64,000 nucleotides of DNA from Maribacter halichondriae (lineage in GTDB: Bacteria; Bacteroidota; Bacteroidia; Flavobacteriales; Flavobacteriaceae): the NCBI RefSeq assembly GCF_027474825.1, contig NZ_CP107030.1, positions 2,052,529-2,116,528 on the forward strand. The letters run 5' to 3'. A program made the position numbers and the translations under genes. This document shows, piece after piece, positions 46,924 to 54,785 of this stretch; the first letter of the stretch is position 1, and every line of letters starts with the position of its first letter. The notes beneath the pieces were generated by a model. That model made no database searches, was not told where the DNA came from, and saw only the letters and a list, made by a program, of their open reading frames with translations.

Positions 46924-47816
46924 TCTTTCGGCATTTTGAGAGTGGCCAACAAACGCTCCTCCTCACTTCCTTTTTTGGGATGATGGTCATAACGCCATTG
47001 TACATGTGGTGGAAGGCTCATCAAAATACTTTCGATACGACCGTTAGTCTTCAGACCAAAAAGAGTGCCCTTATCATGCACCAAATTGAATTCCACATAA
47101 CGACCCCGGCGGATTTCTTGCCAATCACGCTGAAGCGTTGTAAAACCGATAGCTGAACGTTTTATAACAATAGGTATATATGCTTCCAGAAAACTGTTCC
47201 CCACCTCGGTTACAAAGTTGTACCAGTCTTGCATGCCCATATCTCCCGTTGCTTTACAATAGTCGAAAAAGAGTCCGCCTACGCCTCGGGCTTCATTTCT
47301 ATGGTTATTCCAAAAGTATTCGTCGCACTTTTTTTTATAGGTAGGATAAAATTCAGGATGGTGTGCATCACAAGCCCTTTTACAAACGGAATGAAAATGA
47401 ACCGCATCTTCATCGAACAGATAATAGGGAGTAAGGTCTTGTCCGCCTCCAAACCATTGATCTACAATATTCCCCTCTTTGTCATACATTTCAAAATAAC
47501 GCCAATTTGCATGTACGGTCGGCACCATTGGGCTCTTTGGGTGGATGACCAAACTCAATCCACAGGCAAAGAAATCTGCATCTTCGACACCAAAATAGGT
47601 TTGCATGCTTTTAGGGAGTTCGCCGTGAACGGCAGAAATATTGACTCCGCCTTTTTCGAAAACTGCTCCATTTTCAATAACCCGCGAACGGCCCCCACCA
47701 CCTTCCGGCCGCTTCCAAATATCTTCACGAAATTTGGCTTCTCCATCTACTTCCTCGAGTTTTGAGGTGATGGTATCTTGGAGGGTTTGGATGTATTGGT
47801 AGAATTTGTCTTTCAT
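46914..47816 (-). CDS. hemF: Oxygen-dependent coproporphyrinogen III oxidase
   Basis: Converts coproporphyrinogen III to protoporphyrinogen IX using O2. 300 residues. Family phrases: KRPEGGGGRSRVIENGAVFEKGGVN, PMVPTVHANWRYFEM, WFGGGQDLTPYYLFDEDAVHFHSVCKRACD, ARGVGGLFFDY and RRGRYVEFNLVHDKGTLFGLKTNGRIESILMSLPPHVQW. Overlaps the GNAT gene start by four bases and the DUF4421 gene by ten, so three genes are tightly coupled. Use of HemF, not HemN, suits an aerobic host. Confidence 0.97.
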   Translation of the reverse strand: MKDKFYQYIQTLQDTITSKLEEVDGEAKFREDIWKRPEGGGGRSRVIENGAVFEKGGVNISAVHGELPKSMQTYFGVEDADFFACGLSLVIHPKSPMVPTVHANWRYFEMYDKEGNIVDQWFGGGQDLTPYYLFDEDAVHFHSVCKRACDAHHPEFYPTYKKKCDEYFWNNHRNEARGVGGLFFDYCKATGDMGMQDWYNFVTEVGNSFLEAYIPIVIKRSAIGFTTLQRDWQEIRRGRYVEFNLVHDKGTLFGLKTNGRIESILMSLPPHVQWRYDHHPKKGSEEERLLATLKMPKEWV

Positions 47817-48346
47817 GCGTATAACTCATAAAGCTCCATATCCAAAGCAGGTTCATGGGGCGGGGTATGTTCTTTGAGCAATGTAGTTTTCCAAATATAG
47901 CCACATTTTTCCGCAACTTTAATGCTCGCTAAATTGCTTTCGTGAACAATGATTTGAAGGGTCTTCAATCCAAGTTTTTCAAATGCATAAGTAGAGAGTG
48001 CCTTGGTGGATTGGGTCATCCAACCTTTTCCTTCATATTGATAACCGATGCAGTAGGCCAGCTCGGCCTGTTGTCGCTGCCAATCCATTTTTTTGATATA
48101 GACCAGACCAATTACGGTTCGGTTTTCCTTTTCCTTGAGAACAAAAAGGAATTCCTCTTTGTTCGAAAATTGCTTGACCTTCTTTTCGACGAAGTATTTT
48201 GATAAATCGGGAGTCAGATTTTGCTCCAAAGTTTTTGGAAAAAAGCGCTTTAACCGATCAGCGTTCACCGTAACAAAATCGCAGATCCGCCATGCATATT
48301 TTTCATGGATGGGTTCGATGGTGTAATTTTCAAATTCTGCAATCAT
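47813..48346 (-). CDS. GNAT-family N-acetyltransferase (RimJ/RimL-like)
   Basis: 177-residue acetyltransferase. The acetyl-CoA site phrase is GYQYEGKGWMTQSTKALSTYAFEKLGLKTLQIIV, followed by ESNLASIKVAEKCGYIWKTTL, typical of RimL/RimJ-like proteins that modify N-termini. The acceptor cannot be told. It lies between hemE and hemF and overlaps hemF by four bases. Confidence 0.88.
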   Translation of the reverse strand: MIAEFENYTIEPIHEKYAWRICDFVTVNADRLKRFFPKTLEQNLTPDLSKYFVEKKVKQFSNKEEFLFVLKEKENRTVIGLVYIKKMDWQRQQAELAYCIGYQYEGKGWMTQSTKALSTYAFEKLGLKTLQIIVHESNLASIKVAEKCGYIWKTTLLKEHTPPHEPALDMELYELYA

Positions 48347-48370
48347 TGTAATTTTTTCAACTTTTGTATT

Positions 48371-48548
48371 GGAGAGACCTCCCTAAACCTGCCTGCCGGC
48401 AGGCAGGTCCCTCTCAAGGAGGGAGTTTACTCTTTGCAATATTTTAAAACCTTCGAATGGTTTGAAACATTCTAGTTTTTGTCCCTCCCCTTGGGGGAGG
48501 CTAGGAGGGGACTACGTCCGAGTTGTAGTTCTCCCGCCTGTGGCGGGG
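48371..48548. repeat. Cluster of three intergenic palindromes
   Basis: Between hemE and the GNAT gene. A perfect 22-base palindrome with centre TGCC/GGCA lies at 48387-48408, flanked by CCTCCCTAA and AAGGAGGGA. A second hairpin (CCTCCCC, TT, GGGGGAGG) is at about 48484-48500, and a third (CCCGCC, TGT, GGCGGG) at about 48533-48547. All lie in CTCCC/GGGAG-rich sequence, the style of dispersed Bacteroidota intergenic repeats. None has a terminator T run. Transcription from hemE to the GNAT gene must pass through them. Confidence 0.65.
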
Positions 48549-49580
48549 CTAGGGAGCTTCTTTCCACTCCTTCACAGCATCAATAAAAGCCTTCGCATTT
48601 TCAACGGGAATATTGGGCAGAATACCGTGCCCTAGGTTTACCACATACTTATCCTTCCCAAATTCATGGATCATTTGGGTAACCATCTTTTTGATTTCGG
48701 AAGGAGGTGACAATAGCCTAGCCGGATCGAAGTTGCCCTGAAGTGTGATATTCCCTCCGGTCAAATACCTGGCATTGCGTGCGGAGCACGTCCAATCGAC
48801 CCCAAGGGCGGAAGCTCCTGATTTTGCCATATCGCCCAGGGCGAACCAACAACCTTTTCCGAAAACGATAACCGGGGATTCGTCTTTTAAAGCATCGATA
48901 ATCTGTTGAATGTACTGCCAAGAGAACTCTTTATAATCGCTTGGGGATAACATACCTCCCCAAGAATCGAAAACCTGGACGGCATTGACACCAGCTTTGA
49001 CTTTGGCCTTCAGATAAGCAATTGTCGTATCGGTAATCTTTTGCAACATCTCATGGGCAACTACAGGTTGTGTGAAACAAAACTCCTTGGCCTTGTCAAA
49101 GGTCTTACTGCCTTGGCCTTGGGTTGTGTAGCACAATATGGTCCACGGTGAACCGGCAAAGCCAATAAGCGGCACTTCATCGTTCAACTTTTCTTTTGTC
49201 GCCTTAATGGCCTGCATAACATAATCAAGTTCTTCATTAACATCGGGAACGATAACGCGATCCACTCCTTTTTCATCTCGAACAGGATTTGGCAAATACG
49301 GTCCGAAGTTGGGTTTCATTTGTACCTCGATGCCCATTGCTTGAGGAATTACCAGAATATCGGAAAAAAGAATAGCGGCATCCATACCATATCTACGGAT
49401 GGGCTGTACCGTGATTTCTGAAGCCAATTCAGGAGTTTGACAGCGTGTGAAGAAATCATATTTCTCCTTGATTTCCATAAATTCAGGAAGATAACGGCCG
49501 GCTTGGCGCATCATCCAAACTGGTGGGCGGTCTACGGTTTCGCCTTTTAGGGCTCTTAGGAATAGGTCGTTTTTTATCAT
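48549..49580 (-). CDS. hemE: Uroporphyrinogen decarboxylase
   Basis: Removes four carboxyl groups from uroporphyrinogen III to give coproporphyrinogen III. 343 residues. Signature [17 protein letters not shown], second signature [17 protein letters not shown], and [13 protein letters not shown], ending [19 protein letters not shown]. The ATG is only three bases from the end of a heptad array of the S23 cassette; the array contains the likely TAAAA ribosome-site equivalent. Upstream, the S23 gene separates it from hemCD. Confidence 0.97.
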   Translation of the reverse strand: MIKNDLFLRALKGETVDRPPVWMMRQAGRYLPEFMEIKEKYDFFTRCQTPELASEITVQPIRRYGMDAAILFSDILVIPQAMGIEVQMKPNFGPYLPNPVRDEKGVDRVIVPDVNEELDYVMQAIKATKEKLNDEVPLIGFAGSPWTILCYTTQGQGSKTFDKAKEFCFTQPVVAHEMLQKITDTTIAYLKAKVKAGVNAVQVFDSWGGMLSPSDYKEFSWQYIQQIIDALKDESPVIVFGKGCWFALGDMAKSGASALGVDWTCSARNARYLTGGNITLQGNFDPARLLSPPSEIKKMVTQMIHEFGKDKYVVNLGHGILPNIPVENAKAFIDAVKEWKEAP

Positions 49581-49583
49581 ACT

Positions 49584-49618
49584 TGGCAGATAGCTTTTAG
49601 CCTTAGGCTATTGGCTAT
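49584..49618 (-). repeat. Left (3') heptad array of the S23 cassette in hem
   Basis: Five degenerate 7-base units on the plus strand: TGGCAGA, TAGCTTT, TAGCCTT, AGGCTAT, TGGCTAT. They resemble the reverse complement of the ACAGCCA units at 49974-50008. The S23 stop codon (at 49608-49610) lies inside the array, and the hemE ATG begins just after it. Confidence 0.7.
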
Positions 49619-49967
49619 TTTTGATTTTACGAATTAGACTATTTAGCATTTTTGCCTCTTTATCGAGAAGGTCAAATGCACTTTTCAAACCTTCTTTAGA
49701 AATAAAACCCAATTCAACTGCTATAATAAGTTGGGTCTCTACTTCAAAAAGAGAACCTATTGCAATTTCCAAAAAACGTTTGAATTCTATTTCACTATTT
49801 CTGCTACACCCTTCGGCAATATTTGAGGGAATGGACACGGCCGCTCGTGTAACTTGACTACGAAGGCCGAATTTTTCTTGAGCAGGCAGCTTATCGGATA
49901 ATTTATAAATTTCTTTAACGATTTGAATGCCGTTCTTCCAGATATCGAGTTTTCTAAAATCTCTCAT
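49608..49967 (-). CDS. S23-type four-helix bundle protein inside the hem operon
   Basis: A 119-residue helical protein of the same family as 19893-20300: FRKLDIWKNGIQIVKEIYKLS, LRSQVTRAAVSIPSNIAEGCSRN (NIAEG core) and EFKRFLEIAIGSLFEVETQLI. Only the motif skeleton is shared between the two, so they are different subfamilies, not a recent copy. C-terminal KIKNSQ and the stop fall inside the heptad array. It splits hemCD from hemE. Likely an insertion carried with its flanking arrays; the molecular role is unknown, nucleic-acid binding being the family precedent. Confidence 0.9.
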   Translation of the reverse strand: MRDFRKLDIWKNGIQIVKEIYKLSDKLPAQEKFGLRSQVTRAAVSIPSNIAEGCSRNSEIEFKRFLEIAIGSLFEVETQLIIAVELGFISKEGLKSAFDLLDKEAKMLNSLIRKIKNSQ

Positions 49968-49973
49968 ACTTTA

Positions 49974-50008
49974 TTTGCCAACAGCCAACAGCCAACAGCC
50001 AACAGCTA
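49974..50008 (-). repeat. Right (5') heptad array of the S23 cassette in hem
   Basis: TTTGCCA then three perfect ACAGCCA units and one ACAGCTA, head to tail, on the plus strand. The hemCD stop TAG (complement of CTA at 50006-50008) is formed by the last unit. Unit length is 7, as in the suf cassette, with an unrelated unit sequence. Confidence 0.85.
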
Positions 50009-51586
50009 ACTTCTATAACTTTCATTAACCAACTCGATCAAACTTTCCACATCGGGAATTTTCGCCACTCGAACATCATCAAAATGCTTTCGCGCCTCGT
50101 TGGCGGTGGTCTCCCCGATACAGTAGGCGATCTTATCAGGCTTATTCTTTAACAAATAACTCTCGACGGTAGACGGACTAAAAAATAGAACCCCTTTTAC
50201 GGTATCATCGATTTTTGAAGGGGAATGTTTGGTCTCGTACGCCTCGATTTCAGTTACCTCAATATTATTTTCTGTCAAGATATTTGGTAAATCCTCCATT
50301 CGCAAATTGCTGCAAAAATAGGTTACCCCCAATCCTTCTATATATTCGACTAAATATTCGGCCAGTTTTTTTGCATTTTTTTCTTGATGTTTTACCGGAC
50401 CTATACGGCGTTCTATCAAGCGTTTGGTCTTTCGCCCAACGCAATAGATATTTTTGAAGTTCAATTGATCGGCGCTTACGTTCGATAAGATGGCCTCGAC
50501 CGCATTTTGACTGGTAATAATCACGTTCGTCATTTCTCGTTTCAACACGGCGGTGGAAATACGGTTCGGACTTATCTTGATAAAGTCGTCGGATTTGACC
50601 CGAATACCATTATTGAATGTCTGTAGCTGATCGGAAGTCAGTTTTTTGGTCGAAAAAATTTGGGCGCCGATGTTCACTCCGACCAATTTGTTCATCAAGG
50701 CCTTCCCACCACGACTTAGCATACTGTTTGCGCAGTCACGGCCGAGATTTTCGTGTTTTCCGATAGGAGCTTTAAATTCGGCTTCCAATTTTTTGCTTCC
50801 GTCAACGGTTAAAAGCACACCCTTTAAGGTTATTTCGTCTTCTTTGTCGATGGTCGCAAGGGCACCGATGGGAGCAGTACATCCTCCTTCCAAAATACGT
50901 AGAAATTCACGCTCTAGTTTGGTACAGATGGCCGTCGGTTCGTGATTGAGTTCTGAGCAAGCATCTCGTACAAAATCATCGTTCTCCATGGCTACGACCA
51001 TGATCGCACCCTGCGCCGGTGCGGGCACCATCCAGGTGAGTCCGATGGTGTTTTCAGGTTCAAGCCCGATACGTTCGAGTCCGGCAGCGGCAAAAATGGC
51101 ACCGTTCCAATCGTTATTTTTTAATTTTTCATAGCGACTGTTTACATTGCCCCGTAGATCGACAACGGTATGGGTTGGGTAGCGGTTGAGCCATTGTGCT
51201 TTACGGCGCTGGCTTCCGGTAGCGATAATAGCTTCACGTTGTGCCAAAAATTCCTCGTTTTTTTTGAAGGCAAGAATATCCCAATAGTTAGCGCGTTCCA
51301 AGACGGCGGCCTGAACGATACCTTGAGGAAGTGCCGTTGGTACATCCTTCATAGAATGCACGGCAATATCGATTTCGCCTTTGAGCATCGCAACATCCAA
51401 GGTTTTGGTAAAAATGCCTGTTATGCCGAGTTCATAAAGGGGTTTGTCGAGCACAAGGTCTCCGGTAGCTTTCACGGGAACAAGCTCGGTCTTATGACCT
51501 AGCGCTTCCAATTGCGATTTAACGGTGTTTGCTTGCCATAACGCCAATTCGCTATCGCGGGTGCCAATGCGTATGACCTTGCTCAT
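50006..51586 (-). CDS. hemCD: Fused hydroxymethylbilane synthase / uroporphyrinogen III synthase
   Basis: 526-residue bifunctional enzyme, the third and fourth steps of tetrapyrrole synthesis. HemC part (residues 1-300): IRIGTRDSELALWQA, VHSMKDVPTALP and the dipyrromethane-cofactor Cys in EGGCTAPIGALA. HemD part (about 315-526): TAVLKREMTNVIITSQNAVEAIL, VGRKTKRLIERRIGP, YFCSNLRMEDLP and VLFFSPSTVESYL. The fusion appears standard in related Flavobacteria. Its start overlaps hemA by four bases; its stop lies in the S23 heptad array, so the last codon comes from the repeat. Confidence 0.95.
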   Translation of the reverse strand: MSKVIRIGTRDSELALWQANTVKSQLEALGHKTELVPVKATGDLVLDKPLYELGITGIFTKTLDVAMLKGEIDIAVHSMKDVPTALPQGIVQAAVLERANYWDILAFKKNEEFLAQREAIIATGSQRRKAQWLNRYPTHTVVDLRGNVNSRYEKLKNNDWNGAIFAAAGLERIGLEPENTIGLTWMVPAPAQGAIMVVAMENDDFVRDACSELNHEPTAICTKLEREFLRILEGGCTAPIGALATIDKEDEITLKGVLLTVDGSKKLEAEFKAPIGKHENLGRDCANSMLSRGGKALMNKLVGVNIGAQIFSTKKLTSDQLQTFNNGIRVKSDDFIKISPNRISTAVLKREMTNVIITSQNAVEAILSNVSADQLNFKNIYCVGRKTKRLIERRIGPVKHQEKNAKKLAEYLVEYIEGLGVTYFCSNLRMEDLPNILTENNIEVTEIEAYETKHSPSKIDDTVKGVLFFSPSTVESYLLKNKPDKIAYCIGETTANEARKHFDDVRVAKIPDVESLIELVNESYRS

Positions 51587-52839
51587 CGTGGATTCACTTC
51601 AAGTTGAAACACCTTTTGAATGAGTTCTAGGCTATCATCCGCATCCGTATTCGAATCTTTTAAATGATTGGCGAATTGTTTGGTGATCTTTTGAATAATG
51701 CGATCGGAAATAACATCGGCTTGCTCCGAGTTAAAATCAGCCAGTTTTTTGGATTGGTAGTCGAGCTCCTCTTCCTTCATGGTCTTTAATTTCTTTTTCA
51801 AGGCCTTGATGACCGGAGCGAACTTTCGGGTTTCCAACCACTGTATGAAATCATTTTTCACTTCTTGAATGATTTCTTCCGCCTGCGGAATGAATTGTTT
51901 GCGCCGCTCCAAAGTCTCATCGGTCATTTGCGATAAGTGATCCAAATGGATAACGGTCACATTTTGCAGATCAAGAACATTGTCGGAAACATTCTTCGGA
52001 ACGGAAAGATCAAGAATGAGCAATGGTTTTTTAGGATAGATCAACTCTTTTGAAATGGTGGGCGATTGCGCGCTGGTAGCGACGACGAGTACATCGGTCT
52101 TGCGTATTTCGGCCTGCAGGTCACCGTAGTCCTTGACCAGTAGGTTGAATTTTCCCGCAATTTTTTCGGCCTTGTCCTTGGTACGGTTGATCAAGGTAAT
52201 ATGTGGATTCTTGGTATGCTTTATCAAGTTCTCACACGTATTGCGGCCTATTTTGCCCGTACCGAAGAGTAGAATGTTCTTCTCGGAAATGTCAGGAACG
52301 TTTTTAAGAATGTATTGAACAGAAGCAAAAGCTACCGAGGTTGTGCCCGAGGAAATTTCGGTTTCGTTTTTGATGCGCTTGCTCGCCTGAATGACCGAAT
52401 TGCAGAGTCGCTCGATAAACGGGTTAGCAAGATCATGCTTTTTAGAGCGATTGAAACTTTGCCGTAATTGGCTGATAATTTCGAAATCACCCAAGATTTG
52501 GCTGTCCAATCCAGTGCCGACACGGAACAAATGGTTGATGGCTTCATTGTTTTTATAAACATAGGCAACCTCTTGAAATTCTTCGACCGTGCCCCGTGTA
52601 GTATCACACAACAGTTTAATAAGCTGGAACGGATGTTGGGCAAAACCATGAAGTTCTGTTCGATTGCAAGTCGAGGTAATCAAGAGGCCATCGATATCTT
52701 GCGATTTGGCACCTAGCAAAATTTGCTCCATACCGGCATCGTCAACACTAAATTTTCCGCGTACCTCGGCATCTGCCTTTTTGTAATTGAGGCCAATGGT
52801 GTAAAATGAGTTGTGTCTTGAAATGTGGTAGTCTTTCAT
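51583..52839 (-). CDS. hemA: Glutamyl-tRNA reductase
   Basis: First committed enzyme of C5 tetrapyrrole synthesis, reducing glutamyl-tRNA to glutamate-1-semialdehyde. 418 residues. Catalytic Cys in LITSTCNRTELHG, hinge and NADPH domain ILLFGTGKIGRNTCENL, then the C-terminal dimerisation helix. The ATG at 52839 (KDYHISRHNSF) is preferred to the in-frame ATG at 52890, which encodes a Cys-rich non-conserved stretch across the promoter. First gene of the heme operon, with a -7 box at 52859-52866. Confidence 0.96.
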   Translation of the reverse strand: MKDYHISRHNSFYTIGLNYKKADAEVRGKFSVDDAGMEQILLGAKSQDIDGLLITSTCNRTELHGFAQHPFQLIKLLCDTTRGTVEEFQEVAYVYKNNEAINHLFRVGTGLDSQILGDFEIISQLRQSFNRSKKHDLANPFIERLCNSVIQASKRIKNETEISSGTTSVAFASVQYILKNVPDISEKNILLFGTGKIGRNTCENLIKHTKNPHITLINRTKDKAEKIAGKFNLLVKDYGDLQAEIRKTDVLVVATSAQSPTISKELIYPKKPLLILDLSVPKNVSDNVLDLQNVTVIHLDHLSQMTDETLERRKQFIPQAEEIIQEVKNDFIQWLETRKFAPVIKALKKKLKTMKEEELDYQSKKLADFNSEQADVISDRIIQKITKQFANHLKDSNTDADDSLELIQKVFQLEVNPR

Positions 52840-52858
52840 GTATCCATGCAAACGGACA

Positions 52859-52890
52859 CAAAAATAAAAGCAATGAACGAATAAAAACAA
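52859..52890 (-). promoter_or_regulatory. hemA operon promoter
   Basis: On the minus strand, TATTTTTG (CAAAAATA at 52859-52866), an exact TAnnTTTG match, with a TTG (CAA at 52888-52890) 21 bases upstream. The leader to the hemA ATG is short (about 13 bases). Confidence 0.55.
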
Positions 52891-52990
52891 CGCTAGAGGA
52901 ACAATAAGTATCGGATTATGACTTTTTGAACCTTTTTCGACATCTTTGCTGGTAAAATCCGTAAATTTATAGGAATCATTACGCTTAGGG

Positions 52991-53025
52991 TATTTTTTAT
53001 TTAGAACGCTTCTAAATAAAAAATA
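52991..53025. promoter_or_regulatory. 16+16 perfect palindrome between hemA and araC gene
   Basis: Perfect inverted repeat of 16 bases per arm around CGC, ending 16 bases before the AraC ATG. The core reads TTTAGAA-CGC-TTCTAAA. Its form, a 7-3-7 palindrome with a TAGAA/TTCTA arm, resembles Fur-superfamily (Irr/ICE-type) operators known to act on heme genes; the match is inferred and not a proven Bacteroidota site. No T run on either side that would make it a terminator. It could regulate the AraC gene and, from about 150 bases away, hemA. Confidence 0.65.
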
Positions 53026-53041
53026 AAATATTTATATAAAA

Positions 53042-53929
53042 ATGGATAAAAAAAGTATCGCCAAAGGTTCATTTGATGAGGTGCTTATTGAGGATGGATT
53101 TTATGTATTGAAAATCCAAAATGATACCTCTGATATTCAAAAAATTACGCGTGATATCGATAGTTCTTTCATTCAATTTCATTTTTGTTTGAAGGGTCAA
53201 GCCAAGTTTATTTTTAATGATGGGCGATATGCCTTGGAGGTAACCGAGGAAAATTCATTGCTACTTTATAATACACAGCTGGATTTGCCCATGAACCTTG
53301 AATTGGCCTCGAATTCTTGGATGTTGTCCGTTGTCATGACCATTCGAAAATTCCACTCCCTTTTCTCGCGTGAGGCAGACTATATTCCATTTTTGAGCGA
53401 TGAGTATAAAGAGAAAAAATATTACTCCCAAGAAGGAGTATCACCGGCGATCGCCGTGGTGCTCAGCCAGATAATGAACTATAATCTGCATCCATCAATA
53501 AAAGAACTTTATATAAAAGGCAAGGTGTATGAACTTATTGCGCTCTATTTCAACAAAAGTACCGATGCCGACATCGAGCAATGCCCGTTTCTAGTCGATG
53601 AGGATAATGTGAGCCGTATCCGAAAGGCGAAAGAAATAATGATAGCCCGAATGGCGGAACCTCCAACGCTTGTAGAACTTTCCGAAGAGATCGGACTAAG
53701 CCTTAAAAAGCTAAAAGAAGGGTTTAAACAGATTTATGGCGACTCGGTGTATAGTTTTTTGTTCGACTATAAAATGGAACATGCACGAAAACTGCTGGAA
53801 GCCGGAAAACATAATGTCAATGAAATTGGACTCAAAGTGGGGTATAGTACCTCGAGCCATTTTATTGCCGCTTTTAAGAAAAAGTATGGCACGACGCCAA
53901 AAAAATATGTGATGTCCATTGCTAATTAA
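53042..53929 (+). CDS. AraC-family regulator divergent from hemA
   Basis: 295-residue transcription factor. The N-terminal cupin-like sensor (residues about 20-150: FIQFHFCLKGQAKFIFNDGRYALEV) is followed by the double helix-turn-helix (LVELSEEIGLSLKKLKEGFKQIYGDSVYSFLFDYKM and VNEIGLKVGYSTSSHFIAAFKKKYGTTPKKYV). It resembles PchR-type regulators that read siderophore or iron-related signals. The position next to hemA and the palindrome suggest control of heme supply. Preceding spacing is AT-rich; a perfect palindrome overlaps its leader. Confidence 0.88.
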   Translation: MDKKSIAKGSFDEVLIEDGFYVLKIQNDTSDIQKITRDIDSSFIQFHFCLKGQAKFIFNDGRYALEVTEENSLLLYNTQLDLPMNLELASNSWMLSVVMTIRKFHSLFSREADYIPFLSDEYKEKKYYSQEGVSPAIAVVLSQIMNYNLHPSIKELYIKGKVYELIALYFNKSTDADIEQCPFLVDEDNVSRIRKAKEIMIARMAEPPTLVELSEEIGLSLKKLKEGFKQIYGDSVYSFLFDYKMEHARKLLEAGKHNVNEIGLKVGYSTSSHFIAAFKKKYGTTPKKYVMSIAN

Positions 53930-53991
53930 GTTCTTTTTCAGTTATTAGGGCTAGTTTAGTCTCTAAGTATGAACCTCAATTCTCTTGTAAT

Positions 53992-54785
53992 ATGCGAATA
54001 TTTCTAAAAAGCACCCTCCTAGTTTTTTCAGTTGTTTTGTTGAACGCCTGTGGCGCGGGCAAGATAGATGAAGATGTCAATTTTGTTGAACGTGAACCGG
54101 TCCAAAGAATTACTTCCCCCTTCTGGTATTGGAAACCGATTTGGTACTTGTTTTTACGAAGACCAATGGGTATCGTCACAAATCCATTGAAAAAGGGGTC
54201 AACACCTTAAAATTTTTGGGGTTGAAAAATGATTTTGTCATTACCCACACTGAGGATTCCTTAGCTTTCAATACCAAAAATTTAAAAAAATACGATTTAG
54301 TCGTTTTTTTGAGTACGACCCAAGATGTGTTGGGGCAGGAACAACAGGAGGCTTTTGAAGACTATATACAAAATGGCGGAAGTTTTATGGGCATTCACGC
54401 CGCCGCCGATACGGAATATGAATGGCCTTGGTACGGAGAACTCGTGGGAGCTTATTTTAAGAGCCATCCGAAACAACAGGAAGCCAAAATCGACGTGGTG
54501 GACAGAAATCATTCGGCAACCTCACATCTGAACAGTACTTGGATGCATTTTGATGAATGGTACAACTACAAGAATATCAACCCTTCGATGAATGTTCTCA
54601 TGAGATTGGATGAAAGCAGTTATGAAGGTGGTGAAAACGGAGGCAACCATCCCATTGCCTGGTATCATGAATTCGATGGGGGGCGCGCTTTTTACACAGG
54701 CCTTGGTCATACTCACGAATCATATGACAATCCCGATTTTCAAAAACATTTGGTAGGGGCCATTCGCTGGTGTCTCGACCGCTAG
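53992..54785 (+). pseudogene. ThuA-like lipoprotein, split by a one-base frameshift
   Basis: The upstream frame encodes a lipoprotein signal (MRIFLKSTLLVFSVVLLNACGAGK) and a short linker; the downstream frame encodes a complete ThuA-like glutamine-amidotransferase-fold domain (VFTKTNGYRHKSIEKGV, FLSTTQDVLGQEQQEAFEDYIQNGGSFMGIHAAADTEYEW, HPIAWYHEFDGGRAFYTGLGHTHESY). Adding one C to the C5 run at 54116-54120 fuses them into SPLLVLETDLVLVFTKTNG. All ThuA motifs are intact. Role probably carbohydrate related; unproven. Whether broken in the organism or undercalled in the sequence cannot be told here. Confidence 0.8.

Noticed and set aside
19861-50008. Heptad arrays as CRISPR or tandem-repeat artefacts
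   Set aside because: Units are 7 bases with no spacers, so not CRISPR. Two different sequences with the same layout around the same gene family make a chance artefact unlikely.
53992-54210. A separate small lipoprotein gene before the ThuA gene
   Set aside because: Its signal peptide joins in frame to the ThuA domain after adding one C; the second frame would otherwise lack any start or signal.
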